A stretch of 64,000 nucleotides of DNA from JBCCVH01 sp942492555 (GTDB taxonomy: Bacteria; Bacteroidota; Bacteroidia; Cytophagales; Amoebophilaceae), in contig CALOEX010000004.1 in NCBI GenBank assembly GCA_942492555.1, positions 58,342 through 122,341 of the forward strand. Direction: 5' to 3'. A program made the position numbers and the translations under genes. The notes below the pieces were generated by a model. That model was not told the DNA's origin and did no database searches. It saw only the letters and a program-made list of their open reading frames with translations. Shown here piece after piece: positions 9,721-18,859 of this stretch; the stretch's first letter is position 1, and each line of letters begins with the position of its first letter.

Positions 9721-10674
9721 TCATGTCTGCTCTTGCAGTATTTGTGCGATAAGTGCTGGATCAACACCTGCTTTGCGCATTTTTGCTACCATGGCTTTTC
9801 TTTCTTCTTCTTTTCCTTTTTCCATACCTTCTGCAAGCCCTTCTTGTTTACCTTTCTTCATACCTTCTGTAAGCCCTTCTTTTATGCCTTTTTTTATGCC
9901 TTTTTTCATACCTTTATCCATAGCATCCGCCAGGCAAGCTTCATGGTCAAGCTCTCTTTTTTGTGCTGCATTGTAGGTATTGAGCTCTTCTTGCGTCCAA
10001 TTCACCCCTTCTAGCTCATCAAATGCTTTTTGGATAATGATGTCTTTTCCTGCGAGCTTTTCCAGTGTTTCTCTATTGATCTCTTCTGCTTTGGCGAGGA
10101 AGTAGTAGAATTTTTCCTCTAAAGAGAGAGTGCTAATATCTTCTGGACAGATTGCCAAAAATTTGGGAAGCTCCACAAAGACAAACCTTAGGGCTGTGAG
10201 GTGATGGTTGAGCGAATTTTTTTCCAGGGTAATGTGTTCTGTTTTGTGTTTTTTTTCTTTGGGAAAAAGGATATAGTTGGTAAATGCCAAAAAAATAACC
10301 TTTTTGAGATTTTGATAAAGTCTTCCTACACTAGCTTGGTCTACATAGGCTTTTGCAGCATAATATTGGGCACGTTTCTCAAATCCTTGTCGGGAAGCAA
10401 CCTGCATTTCAATAATGTATTGACAACCATCTTGGTCTTTGCACAAGACGTCCACAATGCTCTGTTTTTGCGAGCTTATTTCTGGATCTTGTATCGTTTT
10501 TAAAAACTGCACATCTTCAATAGGACCGTGAAAAGATTTTTTAAGCACAGCATTGAGCATGGCTATGAGAATCTTTTTGTTTTTTTCTTGCCCAAAGATA
10601 CGTTTGAACGCAAAGTCGTTTTGTGGATTGAAATATTTTGTAATGACCATATGCAAAGATACGATTTTGTGCAT
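9721..10674 (-). CDS. Rpn family recombination-promoting nuclease / PD-(D/E)XK nuclease family transposase
   Basis: The N-terminal 240 residues match the PDDEXK_2 (Rpn/transposase_31-like) family. They include YFNPQNDFAFKRIFG, then VDVLCKDQDGCQYIIEMQ, which carries the Asp and E-x-Q of the nuclease core, and QYYAAKAYVDQ. These proteins are DNA nucleases that promote recombination or act as remnants of mobile elements. The C-terminal quarter is a degenerate Gly/Lys/Met repeat (KGMKKGIKKGIKEGL), common in this family. An internal ATG at 10650, just before VITKYFNPQNDF, is an equally likely start. The gene appears intact. Confidence 0.88.
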   Translation of the reverse strand: MHKIVSLHMVITKYFNPQNDFAFKRIFGQEKNKKILIAMLNAVLKKSFHGPIEDVQFLKTIQDPEISSQKQSIVDVLCKDQDGCQYIIEMQVASRQGFEKRAQYYAAKAYVDQASVGRLYQNLKKVIFLAFTNYILFPKEKKHKTEHITLEKNSLNHHLTALRFVFVELPKFLAICPEDISTLSLEEKFYYFLAKAEEINRETLEKLAGKDIIIQKAFDELEGVNWTQEELNTYNAAQKRELDHEACLADAMDKGMKKGIKKGIKEGLTEGMKKGKQEGLAEGMEKGKEEERKAMVAKMRKAGVDPALIAQILQEQT

Positions 10675-10724
10675 GAATGATCAAATGGCTATATTTTTTG
10701 TTAATGCTTATTGCCGGGCTTTGT

Positions 10725-11018
10725 TTATGACATTCCTCTTTTTATAGAGAATCGATTTTCTTCAAATTTTTGTTGTAATGCATTTTTCCATAAGTAACAT
10801 GTTGTGCTACCTATGACTACAATTGTACTTCCAATCCACCGCCAATTTCTATTGGTCAATTGTGTATGGGGAGGAATGTTGCTATAAAAAGTTCGTTGGA
10901 TGTGTTGTGATGTTTGGGGGATAATTTTTTTACAAGGTTGACATGTGTTTGTGGCTTGAATGTTTAAGGCAAATATAGCGAGAAGAAATAGCTTAACTGA
11001 AACTGAATTTTTATTCAT
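10725..11018 (-). CDS. Small signal-peptide/membrane protein (unknown function)
   Basis: The 97-residue product has an N-terminal hydrophobic leader (residues about 8-22, ending near ALNIQATNTC) and a second hydrophobic segment (WRWIGSTIVVIGSTTCYLW, about residues 59-77) followed by a basic tail. A CxxC pair (CQPCKK) follows the leader. It precedes the Rpn-like gene by 50 bases on the same strand. No family is recognised. The same signal-plus-one-helix layout recurs in other small genes of this window. Confidence 0.6.
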   Translation of the reverse strand: MNKNSVSVKLFLLAIFALNIQATNTCQPCKKIIPQTSQHIQRTFYSNIPPHTQLTNRNWRWIGSTIVVIGSTTCYLWKNALQQKFEENRFSIKRGMS

Positions 11019-11149
11019 GGCATAAGCTGTTTAAAAATTTAAAAAATGATAGGTATTGCAATGTATGAAAATAATGCTATGTAACAAAATACTAAAACAC
11101 AATCTGCCTATATTTTTTATATATTGGATTTTTTGGTAGTGAAAAACTG

Positions 11150-12445
11150 TTATGCTGTAATGATCACTTGATGAGTCCCCTCTGTTTTTAAGTATTTTTG
11201 TGCCATTGCTTGTATGGTTTTTGGTTCTATATTTTTAATAGTATGGTAGAGTTCTGTGTAGTAAGAGAGGTCTCTGTCGTGTAGATTGATTGCTTTTAGT
11301 TGGGTGGTTGCATAAAATGGATTGTCAAGAATGCTTAACAAATTGCCTAAAAGGTAGCTTTTTAAATTTTTGAGTTCTTCGTTGTGTACGAGGGTTGTTT
11401 GTAGAGTGTGGATTTCCTTTTTAATTTCTTCACAGGTTGCTTTTACGTATTCTTTTTTTACAGATGTTGCCAAAATCCAACACCCAATATATCGTAGTGG
11501 TTGTATATAGGTTGTGATACCATAGGTATACCCTTTTTCTTCACGGATGTTTGCCATTAAACGAGAGCCAAAAAAACCTCCTAAAAGTTGGTTTGTGCAA
11601 TAGAAAGGTATGTAATCAGGATGTTTGGGTGTGATGGTGGGATGCGTCATGCGAATGATGGCTTGGGCGCATTTGCGTTGTATGTTTTTTTGTGAAGGAG
11701 GCAGTGTTGTTATGGTGGTGTCTATAGAAGTGCGTGCCTGTGGATGTATGTTACTAAAAATTTTTTTGACTTTTATGATCATTTCGTCAGTAACATGTCC
11801 ACTGAGGTAAATATGTGTGTTATGCCATGCATTTTTTTCATAATGAGTTCGTATATCTTCAATAGAGAGGGAGTCCAAAACACTATTGTCAAGGATGTAG
11901 CCATAGGGGTGTTCTGGTTTGAACAATTGTTGATTGAGTGTTTTGGAGGCTAATTTTTGGAGGTTGGCATTTTCTTGTTTGAGTTGTTGTGCTATGATGG
12001 GTTGGAGTATACGAAAGTCTTTTTGGGTAAAGGTAGGGTGTTGTAGCATATGTGCGAAAATAGGTAGAAGTTCATTGAAATGCGTTGTAGGTGTTTCTAA
12101 AGTAATGTCTAATGTGTCTTTTGTTTCTATACAACTTAGTTGGGCACCATAGTATTCTAGCATTTGTTCTATGGTTTTATCAGTAGTGTAGGCTGTTTTT
12201 GGAAGCATTTCTGCTACGAGATAAGCAATGCCAGGTTTTGTGGCATTCCAGTCTCCTGCTTCGAAAAGAATGCTGAGGGTAACAACAGGGTAATCTGTGT
12301 TTTGTATAGTGCTTAGTTTGAGGTGGGGATTGATTGCTTCTGTTTTTACATAGGGGATTTTCAAGTTAGGAAGCTCAGGTGTTTGTGGCATGTGTTGTCT
12401 ATGTAACATGGTGTTATTATTGGGTGTTTTTAATGGTTTATACAA
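11150..12445 (-). CDS. M16 family peptidase-like protein lacking the zinc-binding motif
   Basis: The 431-residue length and fold pattern (VTLSILFEAGDWNATKPGIAYL, later YTYGITTYIQPLRYIGCWIL) match insulinase/mitochondrial-processing-peptidase-like proteins. The catalytic HxxEH is absent: the aligned stretch is YLVAEM, so both histidines and the glutamate are replaced. Such proteins usually act as the non-catalytic half of an M16 heterodimer. No active partner is seen in the window. The start overlaps the 3' end of leuS by 8 bases, so the two are probably co-transcribed and translationally coupled. MLHRQHM, 12 residues in, offers an alternative start. Confidence 0.85.
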   Translation of the reverse strand: MYKPLKTPNNNTMLHRQHMPQTPELPNLKIPYVKTEAINPHLKLSTIQNTDYPVVTLSILFEAGDWNATKPGIAYLVAEMLPKTAYTTDKTIEQMLEYYGAQLSCIETKDTLDITLETPTTHFNELLPIFAHMLQHPTFTQKDFRILQPIIAQQLKQENANLQKLASKTLNQQLFKPEHPYGYILDNSVLDSLSIEDIRTHYEKNAWHNTHIYLSGHVTDEMIIKVKKIFSNIHPQARTSIDTTITTLPPSQKNIQRKCAQAIIRMTHPTITPKHPDYIPFYCTNQLLGGFFGSRLMANIREEKGYTYGITTYIQPLRYIGCWILATSVKKEYVKATCEEIKKEIHTLQTTLVHNEELKNLKSYLLGNLLSILDNPFYATTQLKAINLHDRDLSYYTELYHTIKNIEPKTIQAMAQKYLKTEGTHQVIITA

Positions 12446-15317
12446 CGATATTGATCATGCGTTTGTGTATAAAAATAATTTTTTTAATTTTTTTTTCCTT
12501 TAGCCATTTTTGAATACAGGGGTGGGCCAGTGCTTTTTGTTTTGCATTTTCTTCATTGTCTTCCCTATCACATACAATGGTTGCCCGCAGTTTTCCATTG
12601 ATGGTTACAGGATACATGATGGTTTCTTCTTCTAGATAGATAGGGTTGCATATTGGGAATCCACTGTGTATTACACTTGTTTTGTGTCCGAGTAACTGCC
12701 ATAAATGTTCGGCAGTGTGAGGGGCAAACGGTGCTAATAAGCGAATGAAGTCTTCTATTGTTGTTTTATCAGGAGTGTGGGAGAGAGTACTGAACGTGTT
12801 GACAAGGATCATTAAAGCACTGATACTCGTATTGAATGTGAAGCGATCAATACCTCTTTGTACTTGTTGTATTGCTTTATGGAGAGCCTTGCAGACTTCA
12901 TCTGATATTTTGTTTTGGGTGTTTGCTTTTGCTTGATATCTATCAAAGAGCATGAATACTTTTTTGATAAAACGTGCTACGCCTTGTATACCTTTTTCGC
13001 TCCATGGTTTGTCTTGTTGTGCAGGACCTAGGAAGAGGAGGTATAAACGTAGTATATCTGCCCCATATTTTTCTAGGATGGGTTCAGGGGAAATGCTGTT
13101 GTGTTTTGACTTTGACATTTTTTCTAAAAGTTCTCCACAGATGTATTCGCCATTTTCTAAAATGAAGGTTGCATCATTAAAATCTGGACGCCATTGTTTG
13201 AATGCCTCTATGTCTAAGCGGTTGTTTTTTACAAGGTTAATATCTATGCGTAGGGGTGTAGTATCATATTGGTGGTGTAAACCATGGCTTACAAATTTGT
13301 TTGTGTCTTTGATGCGATAGACAAGTTGGGAGAAATTTTGGATCATACCTTGGTTAAATAATTTCTGAAAAGGCTCATCTATTGAAATATATCCTAGGTC
13401 ATATAAAAATTTTGTAAAGAATCGAGCGTAGATCAAATGTCCTGTAGCATGTTCTTTTCCACCTACATACAGATCTACTTGTTGCCAATAATGATAGGCT
13501 TTTTTGCTGACAAATTCTTGGGTGTTTTCAGGGTCCATATAGCGTAAAAAATACCAACTTGATCCCGCCCATGCGGGCATGGTGGAAGTTTCTAGTGGAT
13601 TTTCTCCTATATGCCATTGGGGTGCTCGTGCTAATGGTGGCTCTCCTGTGGTCGTGGGTTGATAGTTGTTGATATTAGGGAGTTCTAATGGTAATTCTTT
13701 TTCCGAGAGAGGTGTGGGGATACCTTCTTTAAAGTAAATGGGCAACGGTTCTCCCCAATATCGCTGTCTGGCAAAAACGGGGTCATGCAAGCGGTATTTA
13801 ATCGTTTTTTCACCTTGTTTTTTTTCTGCTAAGACTTGCATGATTTTTTGTTGTGCTTCTGCAACAGAGAGTCCATTGGCAAAATGTGAGTGTATGAGTT
13901 TTCCTTCTTTTTCGGCATAAGCACTTTCAGTAATGTTGTCTTGATCTATAACTTGTATGATGGGTAAGTTGAAGTGTTTTGCAAAATCATAGTCACGTTG
14001 GTCATGTGCTGGCACACCCATAATAGCACCAAGCCCATAATGCATCAATACGTAATCAGCGATAAAAATAGGGATTTTTTGTAAGGTTAAAGGGTGAATG
14101 GCATAGTGTCCTGTAAACATTCCAGGTGTGTCTTTTTGTTGCATACGCTCTTTTTCCGAAAGGCACTTCGTATGTGCTATATAATCTTTGAGCTGTTGCA
14201 AAAGTAGTGCATCAGTGGTATCAACAATAGGCATTGCCATTTCTTCTATCTCTGGTGAAAAATCTATTTCAGATGCTAGTAAAAAATCGTTTTGTGTTGC
14301 TTCTTGGTAGGTAATGATTTTTTGTATGCATGGGTGCTCTGGTGCTAATGCTAGAAATGTGGCACCAAAGATAGTGTCTATGCGTGTAGTGAATACCTGT
14401 AGGTTGCCTAGTTTTTTGTCTAGGGTAAAGGTGATGTCTACTCCTTGTGATTTGCCAATCCAGTTGCGTTGTGTTTCTTTAATGGATTCTGACCAGTCTA
14501 AGTTGTCTAGCCCTTCTAATAAACGATCGGCATAAGGTTGTATACGGAGACTCCATTGCATCATTTGTTTGCGTATTACAGGATGCCCTCCTCTTTCAGA
14601 GAGTCCTTCTTTAACTTCTTCATTTGCTAAAACGGTGCCGAGTGCTGGACACCAGTTCACGGTTTGTGGAGATAGGTAAGCAAGTCTATAGTGGGATAAT
14701 ATTTTTTGTTTTTCTGTTTCACTCATGTTGAGCCATTCTGTAGAGGTAAAACACTGTTGTATATAGCCTGTTGTTGCGGGGGTATTATTGCCATGGCTGG
14801 CAAAAATGGTAAGAAGTGTTTGGATAGGTGATGCACAATTTTTCTCTTTGTTGTACCAACTGTTAAAAAGCTGTAGAAAAATCCATTGTGTCCATCGGTA
14901 GTAACTAGGGTCTGTTGTGGAAAAAGAGCGTTGCCAGTCAAAGGATAAACTGGTTTCCTTTAGGAGTTTTGTGTAGTTTGCGATGTTTTTTTCCACTGTA
15001 ATAGCAGGGTGTTGGCCCGTTTCTATAGCATGTTGTTCTGCAGGGAGTCCAAATGCATCAAAACCCATAGGATGCAGGACTTCATAGCCTTTCATACGTT
15101 GTTCAATAGCCACAACATCACTGGCATAATAGCCAAGGAGGTGTCCAACGTGTAAGCCTTGTCCAGAAGGATAGGGAAACATGTCTAAAATGTATTTTTT
15201 TTGTTTTTTGGCATTCGTTTTTGCTGTGAAAATTTGTTGCTCCTGCCAAAGGCGTTGCATGTTTTTTTCGATTTTTTTAAAATGGTGTTTGTTTTGCATG
15301 ATTTTGTCTTTTTGCAA
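12438..15317 (-). CDS. leuS: Leucyl-tRNA synthetase
   Basis: This class I synthetase charges tRNA-Leu. The 959-residue chain has DMFPYPSGQGLHVGHLLGY with the HIGH motif, GFDAFGLPAEQHAIETGQHP typical of LeuRS, the CP1 editing domain (TTRIDTIFGATFLALAPEHP), the MPAWAGSSWYFLRYMDP segment and KMSKSKHNSISP. The C-terminal tail ends with a basic KEKKIKKIIFIHKRMINIVV. An ATG at 15299 (MQNKHHFKKIEK) is a plausible alternative start six codons in. It lies between the YcxB-like gene upstream and the M16-like gene, which overlaps its stop. Confidence 0.96.
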   Translation of the reverse strand: MQKDKIMQNKHHFKKIEKNMQRLWQEQQIFTAKTNAKKQKKYILDMFPYPSGQGLHVGHLLGYYASDVVAIEQRMKGYEVLHPMGFDAFGLPAEQHAIETGQHPAITVEKNIANYTKLLKETSLSFDWQRSFSTTDPSYYRWTQWIFLQLFNSWYNKEKNCASPIQTLLTIFASHGNNTPATTGYIQQCFTSTEWLNMSETEKQKILSHYRLAYLSPQTVNWCPALGTVLANEEVKEGLSERGGHPVIRKQMMQWSLRIQPYADRLLEGLDNLDWSESIKETQRNWIGKSQGVDITFTLDKKLGNLQVFTTRIDTIFGATFLALAPEHPCIQKIITYQEATQNDFLLASEIDFSPEIEEMAMPIVDTTDALLLQQLKDYIAHTKCLSEKERMQQKDTPGMFTGHYAIHPLTLQKIPIFIADYVLMHYGLGAIMGVPAHDQRDYDFAKHFNLPIIQVIDQDNITESAYAEKEGKLIHSHFANGLSVAEAQQKIMQVLAEKKQGEKTIKYRLHDPVFARQRYWGEPLPIYFKEGIPTPLSEKELPLELPNINNYQPTTTGEPPLARAPQWHIGENPLETSTMPAWAGSSWYFLRYMDPENTQEFVSKKAYHYWQQVDLYVGGKEHATGHLIYARFFTKFLYDLGYISIDEPFQKLFNQGMIQNFSQLVYRIKDTNKFVSHGLHHQYDTTPLRIDINLVKNNRLDIEAFKQWRPDFNDATFILENGEYICGELLEKMSKSKHNSISPEPILEKYGADILRLYLLFLGPAQQDKPWSEKGIQGVARFIKKVFMLFDRYQAKANTQNKISDEVCKALHKAIQQVQRGIDRFTFNTSISALMILVNTFSTLSHTPDKTTIEDFIRLLAPFAPHTAEHLWQLLGHKTSVIHSGFPICNPIYLEEETIMYPVTINGKLRATIVCDREDNEENAKQKALAHPCIQKWLKEKKIKKIIFIHKRMINIVV

Positions 15318-15343
15318 TAAATCTATATTTTTTAAATCATTTT

Positions 15344-15829
15344 TTATGGAATGAGTTTTTTGCGTTTGAGGAGCATCGTAAAGAAAAGTATGTCTTGTGG
15401 GCTTTTAAAAATTTTTTTGGGTAAGTGTATAAAGTGGAAGGAACTCATGTATAATGTAAAAAAGTCTTCTCCTTGCTCTGCTTTGCGTACTTTTTCCCAG
15501 GTGATATTCATGCCTTGTTTAGGGTTTATTTGCATGAGGATGTATTTGCTACTAATCTGGTAGTTAAATGGCTGAAAAAGCATTTTGTTGCCTTCTACTA
15601 ATGTAAGGGCATATACTTGTATATAACGGAAAAGTATGTATCCTCCTGATAACACAATGCATCCAATAGCGGATTTTTTCCATTTTATGTAGAAGAAGAA
15701 TACCATGAAGATGAGAGGTATTAAAGCATGCCACCATTTTTTATGGATAAGTGCTTTGAATACTGTTTTGATGTACTTTGATTTTGGTAGACTGTATTTT
15801 TTTGTTTTGATAATCATGGTTTTTTGCAT
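15344..15829 (-). CDS. YcxB-like membrane protein
   Basis: The 161-residue protein has two adjacent hydrophobic segments near residues 33-70 (WWHALIPLIFMVFFFYI and IGCIVLSGGYILFRYI). A soluble C-terminal half follows, with IxxWEKVRKAEQGEDFFTLYMS and a tail ending FFTMLLKRKKLIP. This topology and the ITWEKVxKxxE segment resemble YcxB/PF14317-type proteins of Bacteroidetes; the family call is by pattern only. It sits 26 bases upstream of leuS on the same strand. The function is unknown. Confidence 0.65.
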   Translation of the reverse strand: MQKTMIIKTKKYSLPKSKYIKTVFKALIHKKWWHALIPLIFMVFFFYIKWKKSAIGCIVLSGGYILFRYIQVYALTLVEGNKMLFQPFNYQISSKYILMQINPKQGMNITWEKVRKAEQGEDFFTLYMSSFHFIHLPKKIFKSPQDILFFTMLLKRKKLIP

Positions 15830-15978
15830 GGACTAAAATGTGTCCAAATTTAACTTTTTAGTCAAATATTAAAAAATAATACGGGGTAGTACCATGTCTT
15901 TTTGCATAAACTGGTATATTGGGGACACTTGTGCAAACATGTAGATGTGTGTATAATATTTATTTATGTGGTATATGT

Positions 15979-16659
15979 ATGGCTATGATAACTAATATTT
16001 TGAGTATGGAAACAGCTACGGATGTATGTTCTGTTGCTGTACATCAAAATGGGAATCTCCTAAGTAGTTTTGAACATCATGTAAAACGTACACATAGCCA
16101 TGTGCTTCATGAAATGGTAGATGCTGTTTTAAAAGTAGCACAAATTAAAGTATGTGATTTGCAGGCTGTTGCAGTGGGTAAAGGACCAGGCTCTTATACT
16201 GGTTTGCGTGTAGGGGTTGCTTTTGCAAAAGGTATGTGTTACGCTTGTAATATCCCTTTGCTTCCCATAGATACATTAGCGATTTTAGGTGCTTCTATCC
16301 ATGATTTTTTATTGCCTGAGTCCGCTTATTGCTATGCTTTAATTGATGCTGGTGAAAGCTATGCTTATGGTATGGTATTAAAAAAACAGCAGATTGTTCG
16401 TGATGCTCACCTTTGCCATGTTGTTACTCCCAATATAAAAGCTTATATAAAAACTTTTTCTGGGTCTTTTTGCTTTGTAGGCAATGGTGCTGATCGCTAT
16501 GCTACAGCTTTGGAAGGTATACCTGATACAATGGTGGCAAAAGGATTTTACCCTTGCGCTCGTAGTATGGGAAACTTGGCTTGGCAGGCTTTTTGTGAAA
16601 GAAAAATAGCGGATCTTGCTTCTTTTTCTCCTGTCTACCTGAGTAGGCATTGCCAGTAG
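15979..16659 (+). CDS. tsaB: tRNA threonylcarbamoyladenosine biosynthesis protein TsaB
   Basis: TsaB is the non-catalytic partner of TsaD in formation of the universal t6A37 modification of ANN-decoding tRNAs. The ASKHA-fold signature is visible: ILSMETATDVCSVAV at the N-terminus and VGKGPGSYTGLRVGVAFAKG with the conserved GPGSFTGLR-type motif. An upstream in-frame start at 15919 would add 20 non-homologous residues, so I take ATG 15979 (MAMITNILSMETAT), giving 226 residues. It is divergent from the YcxB-like gene. Confidence 0.9.
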   Translation: MAMITNILSMETATDVCSVAVHQNGNLLSSFEHHVKRTHSHVLHEMVDAVLKVAQIKVCDLQAVAVGKGPGSYTGLRVGVAFAKGMCYACNIPLLPIDTLAILGASIHDFLLPESAYCYALIDAGESYAYGMVLKKQQIVRDAHLCHVVTPNIKAYIKTFSGSFCFVGNGADRYATALEGIPDTMVAKGFYPCARSMGNLAWQAFCERKIADLASFSPVYLSRHCQ

Positions 16660-16933
16660 TTATTAACAAGACGTTTTTACTGGAATAAAATGCACTATGG
16701 AAGATGGATGTTTTACATGCAGTTTGTGATTTTTCGTATAGCACCCTTATATTTGAGGGTTAAATTTACTTATATTGTACCATTGGGTGTACGTCATATA
16801 CAAAATATGAACAAAAGTGTTTCCAAACACCTTCCAACAATCCTATTAAAATTTTTAAACGATAAAAAATAGACAATAACTACTCTTTTTTCATGTATAT
16901 AACGCAATAAACTCATAGCAAACAAAAAACATT

Positions 16934-17875
16934 ATGGCAAACCACGCACTTTCGGAAGAAACGACAAACTTATTGATTCTAGGGGGAGGACCAGCAGGTT
17001 ATACAGCTGCTCTCTATGCCTGCAGAGCAGGATGGACACCCATATTGTACCAAGGACCTCAGCCAGGAGGGCAACTTATGATCACCAGTATGGTAGAAAA
17101 TTATCCAGGCTATCCCCAAGGAGTATTAGGCCCTGCCATGATGGAGGATTTTAAGCAACAGGCACTACGATTTGGCACAGAGGTACGGATAGGTATGGCA
17201 ACATCGGTTCATTTTAACAAATATCCTTTAGAAGTAACGATAGATCAAACGCATAACATTACTGCAAAAGCTGTTATCATTGCTACTGGATCTTCAGCAA
17301 AATGGCTTGGTATTCCTTCTGAGGAAAAATTAAATGGTAAAGGTGTTTCTGCCTGTGCGGTTTGCGATGGGTTTTTTTTCAAGGACAAAGAGGTAGCTAT
17401 TGTAGGAGGAGGTGACTCTGCAGCAGAAGAAGCACTTTATTTAGCAAATACTTGCAAAAAAGTCTACATGCTTGTGCGACGAGATGTTATGCGTGCTTCT
17501 CACATTATGCAGCAACGTGTGTTTGCCCATCCTAAAATCACAGTTTTATGGCATACAGAAACACAAGAAATCCTAGGTGAAAACCATGTAGAAGGCGTGC
17601 GTACCATTCATACAAAAACAGGAAAAATAGTCGATATCCCCATAGAGGGATTTTTTGTTGCTATTGGGCATCAACCTAATACAGCCATTTTTGCCCAGGG
17701 GCTTCCATTGAATGAGCAAGGGTATATAGTAACGGAATCTGGTACTAGTATAACGGGCATTAAGGGTGTTTTTGCAGCAGGAGATGTGCAAGATGGACGC
17801 TATAGGCAAGCCATTACTGCTGCGGGATCTGGATGTATGGCGGCTTTAGATGCAGTGCGGTTTTTGCAGGAGTAA
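16934..17875 (+). CDS. trxB: Thioredoxin reductase
   Basis: The 313-residue flavoprotein transfers electrons from NADPH through FAD and a redox disulfide to thioredoxin. Visible motifs are the FAD Rossmann GGGPAGYTAALYA (residues 17-29), the redox-active CAVC at Cys141 and Cys144 followed by DG, the NADPH-binding GGGDSAAEEAL, and the C-terminal FAD motif GVFAAGDVQD. Length and motif order match the family exactly. It is followed by truB on the same strand after about 150 bases. The 16660-16933 gap upstream holds no supported gene. Confidence 0.96.
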   Translation: MANHALSEETTNLLILGGGPAGYTAALYACRAGWTPILYQGPQPGGQLMITSMVENYPGYPQGVLGPAMMEDFKQQALRFGTEVRIGMATSVHFNKYPLEVTIDQTHNITAKAVIIATGSSAKWLGIPSEEKLNGKGVSACAVCDGFFFKDKEVAIVGGGDSAAEEALYLANTCKKVYMLVRRDVMRASHIMQQRVFAHPKITVLWHTETQEILGENHVEGVRTIHTKTGKIVDIPIEGFFVAIGHQPNTAIFAQGLPLNEQGYIVTESGTSITGIKGVFAAGDVQDGRYRQAITAAGSGCMAALDAVRFLQE

Positions 17876-18027
17876 TAAATGGCCATATTGCGGTTTGGTT
17901 TTCGGGGTTTAAAATGTCTTTTTTAAAAGAAAATGTGTAAAATCTCACCTGTTGCATAACACTTTTGAAAACTAGAAAAGATAGTTACCGAGTGTTTTTA
18001 TGCAATAAAATATCTACTAAATTTTTT

Positions 18028-18723
18028 ATGATGTATGCCAATACTGTTTTATTTATTGATAAGCCTTTTGGGTGGACTTCGTTTCAAGTAACCAAAACGT
18101 TGAAAGAAGGACTTAAACTCCAAAAAGTAGGACATGCAGGTACTTTGGACCCACTTGCTTCAGGATTGCTCATCCTTTGTACCAATGATAAAACCAAAGA
18201 AATTGTCACGTACCAAACCATGGATAAAATATATGAAGGTGTTATGGAAATAGGCAAAACGACACCATCTTTTGATTTAGAAACAGATTTTAATACTGTG
18301 TTTAGTTATGATCACATTACTCCAGAGATGATATATAACACGAAAAAAATATTTGAAGGCAAAATATCACAAGTTCCCCCCATATATTCCGCCATTAAAA
18401 AAAATGGGCAAAGAGCTTATAAAAAAGCACGGAAAAATCAAAAAATATCCTTGGCACCACGCATGGTAGAAGTAAAATCTTTTGATATTACCCATATGGA
18501 TCTACCATACATCCACTTTACAATCCATTGTGGCAAAGGTGTGTACATACGTAGTATTGTGCATGATTTTGGTCAAGCCTTATGTGTTGGTGCTCACCTA
18601 ACAGCCTTACATCGCACTCATATAGGTCCTTATTATGTTGGAGACGCATCAACAGTACGTGAAATTTTGTCCAGTGTAAACGAGAATGCATTTTCGTTTA
18701 CACCACCTACTACAAATGCGTAA
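18028..18723 (+). CDS. truB: tRNA pseudouridine(55) synthase TruB
   Basis: TruB makes pseudouridine 55 in the T loop of tRNAs. The catalytic Asp is D41 in VGHAGTLDPLASGLL, and the N-terminal LFIDKPFGWTSFQ and later GVYIRSIVHDFGQAL motifs are typical. A TTG at 17965 would extend the frame by 21 residues without homology, so ATG 18028 (or the adjacent ATG at 18031) is chosen, giving about 231 residues. This is the short form, with little C-terminal PUA-like extension. Confidence 0.94.
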   Translation: MMYANTVLFIDKPFGWTSFQVTKTLKEGLKLQKVGHAGTLDPLASGLLILCTNDKTKEIVTYQTMDKIYEGVMEIGKTTPSFDLETDFNTVFSYDHITPEMIYNTKKIFEGKISQVPPIYSAIKKNGQRAYKKARKNQKISLAPRMVEVKSFDITHMDLPYIHFTIHCGKGVYIRSIVHDFGQALCVGAHLTALHRTHIGPYYVGDASTVREILSSVNENAFSFTPPTTNA

Positions 18724-18859
18724 GGTAAATTAGAGACCTGTTGCAAAAAATTGCAATTGTAACGCATTTGTATAATGGTATACAAAATTTATATATTCTT
18801 ACACATTATTTTCGAGACTCATAATGTTTTTATTACTTTCACAGTGAAATAAAAAAATA

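Noticed and set aside
9668..10014. Plus-strand frames of about 100 codons opposite the Rpn-like gene
   Set aside because: They mirror the Gly/Lys repeat tail of the real minus-strand gene and have Phe/Ser-rich composition typical of antisense shadows.
16690..16872. 60-codon plus-strand frame between tsaB and trxB
   Set aside because: It has no leader, domain or compositional sign of coding, and the gap is AT-rich enough to give such frames by chance.
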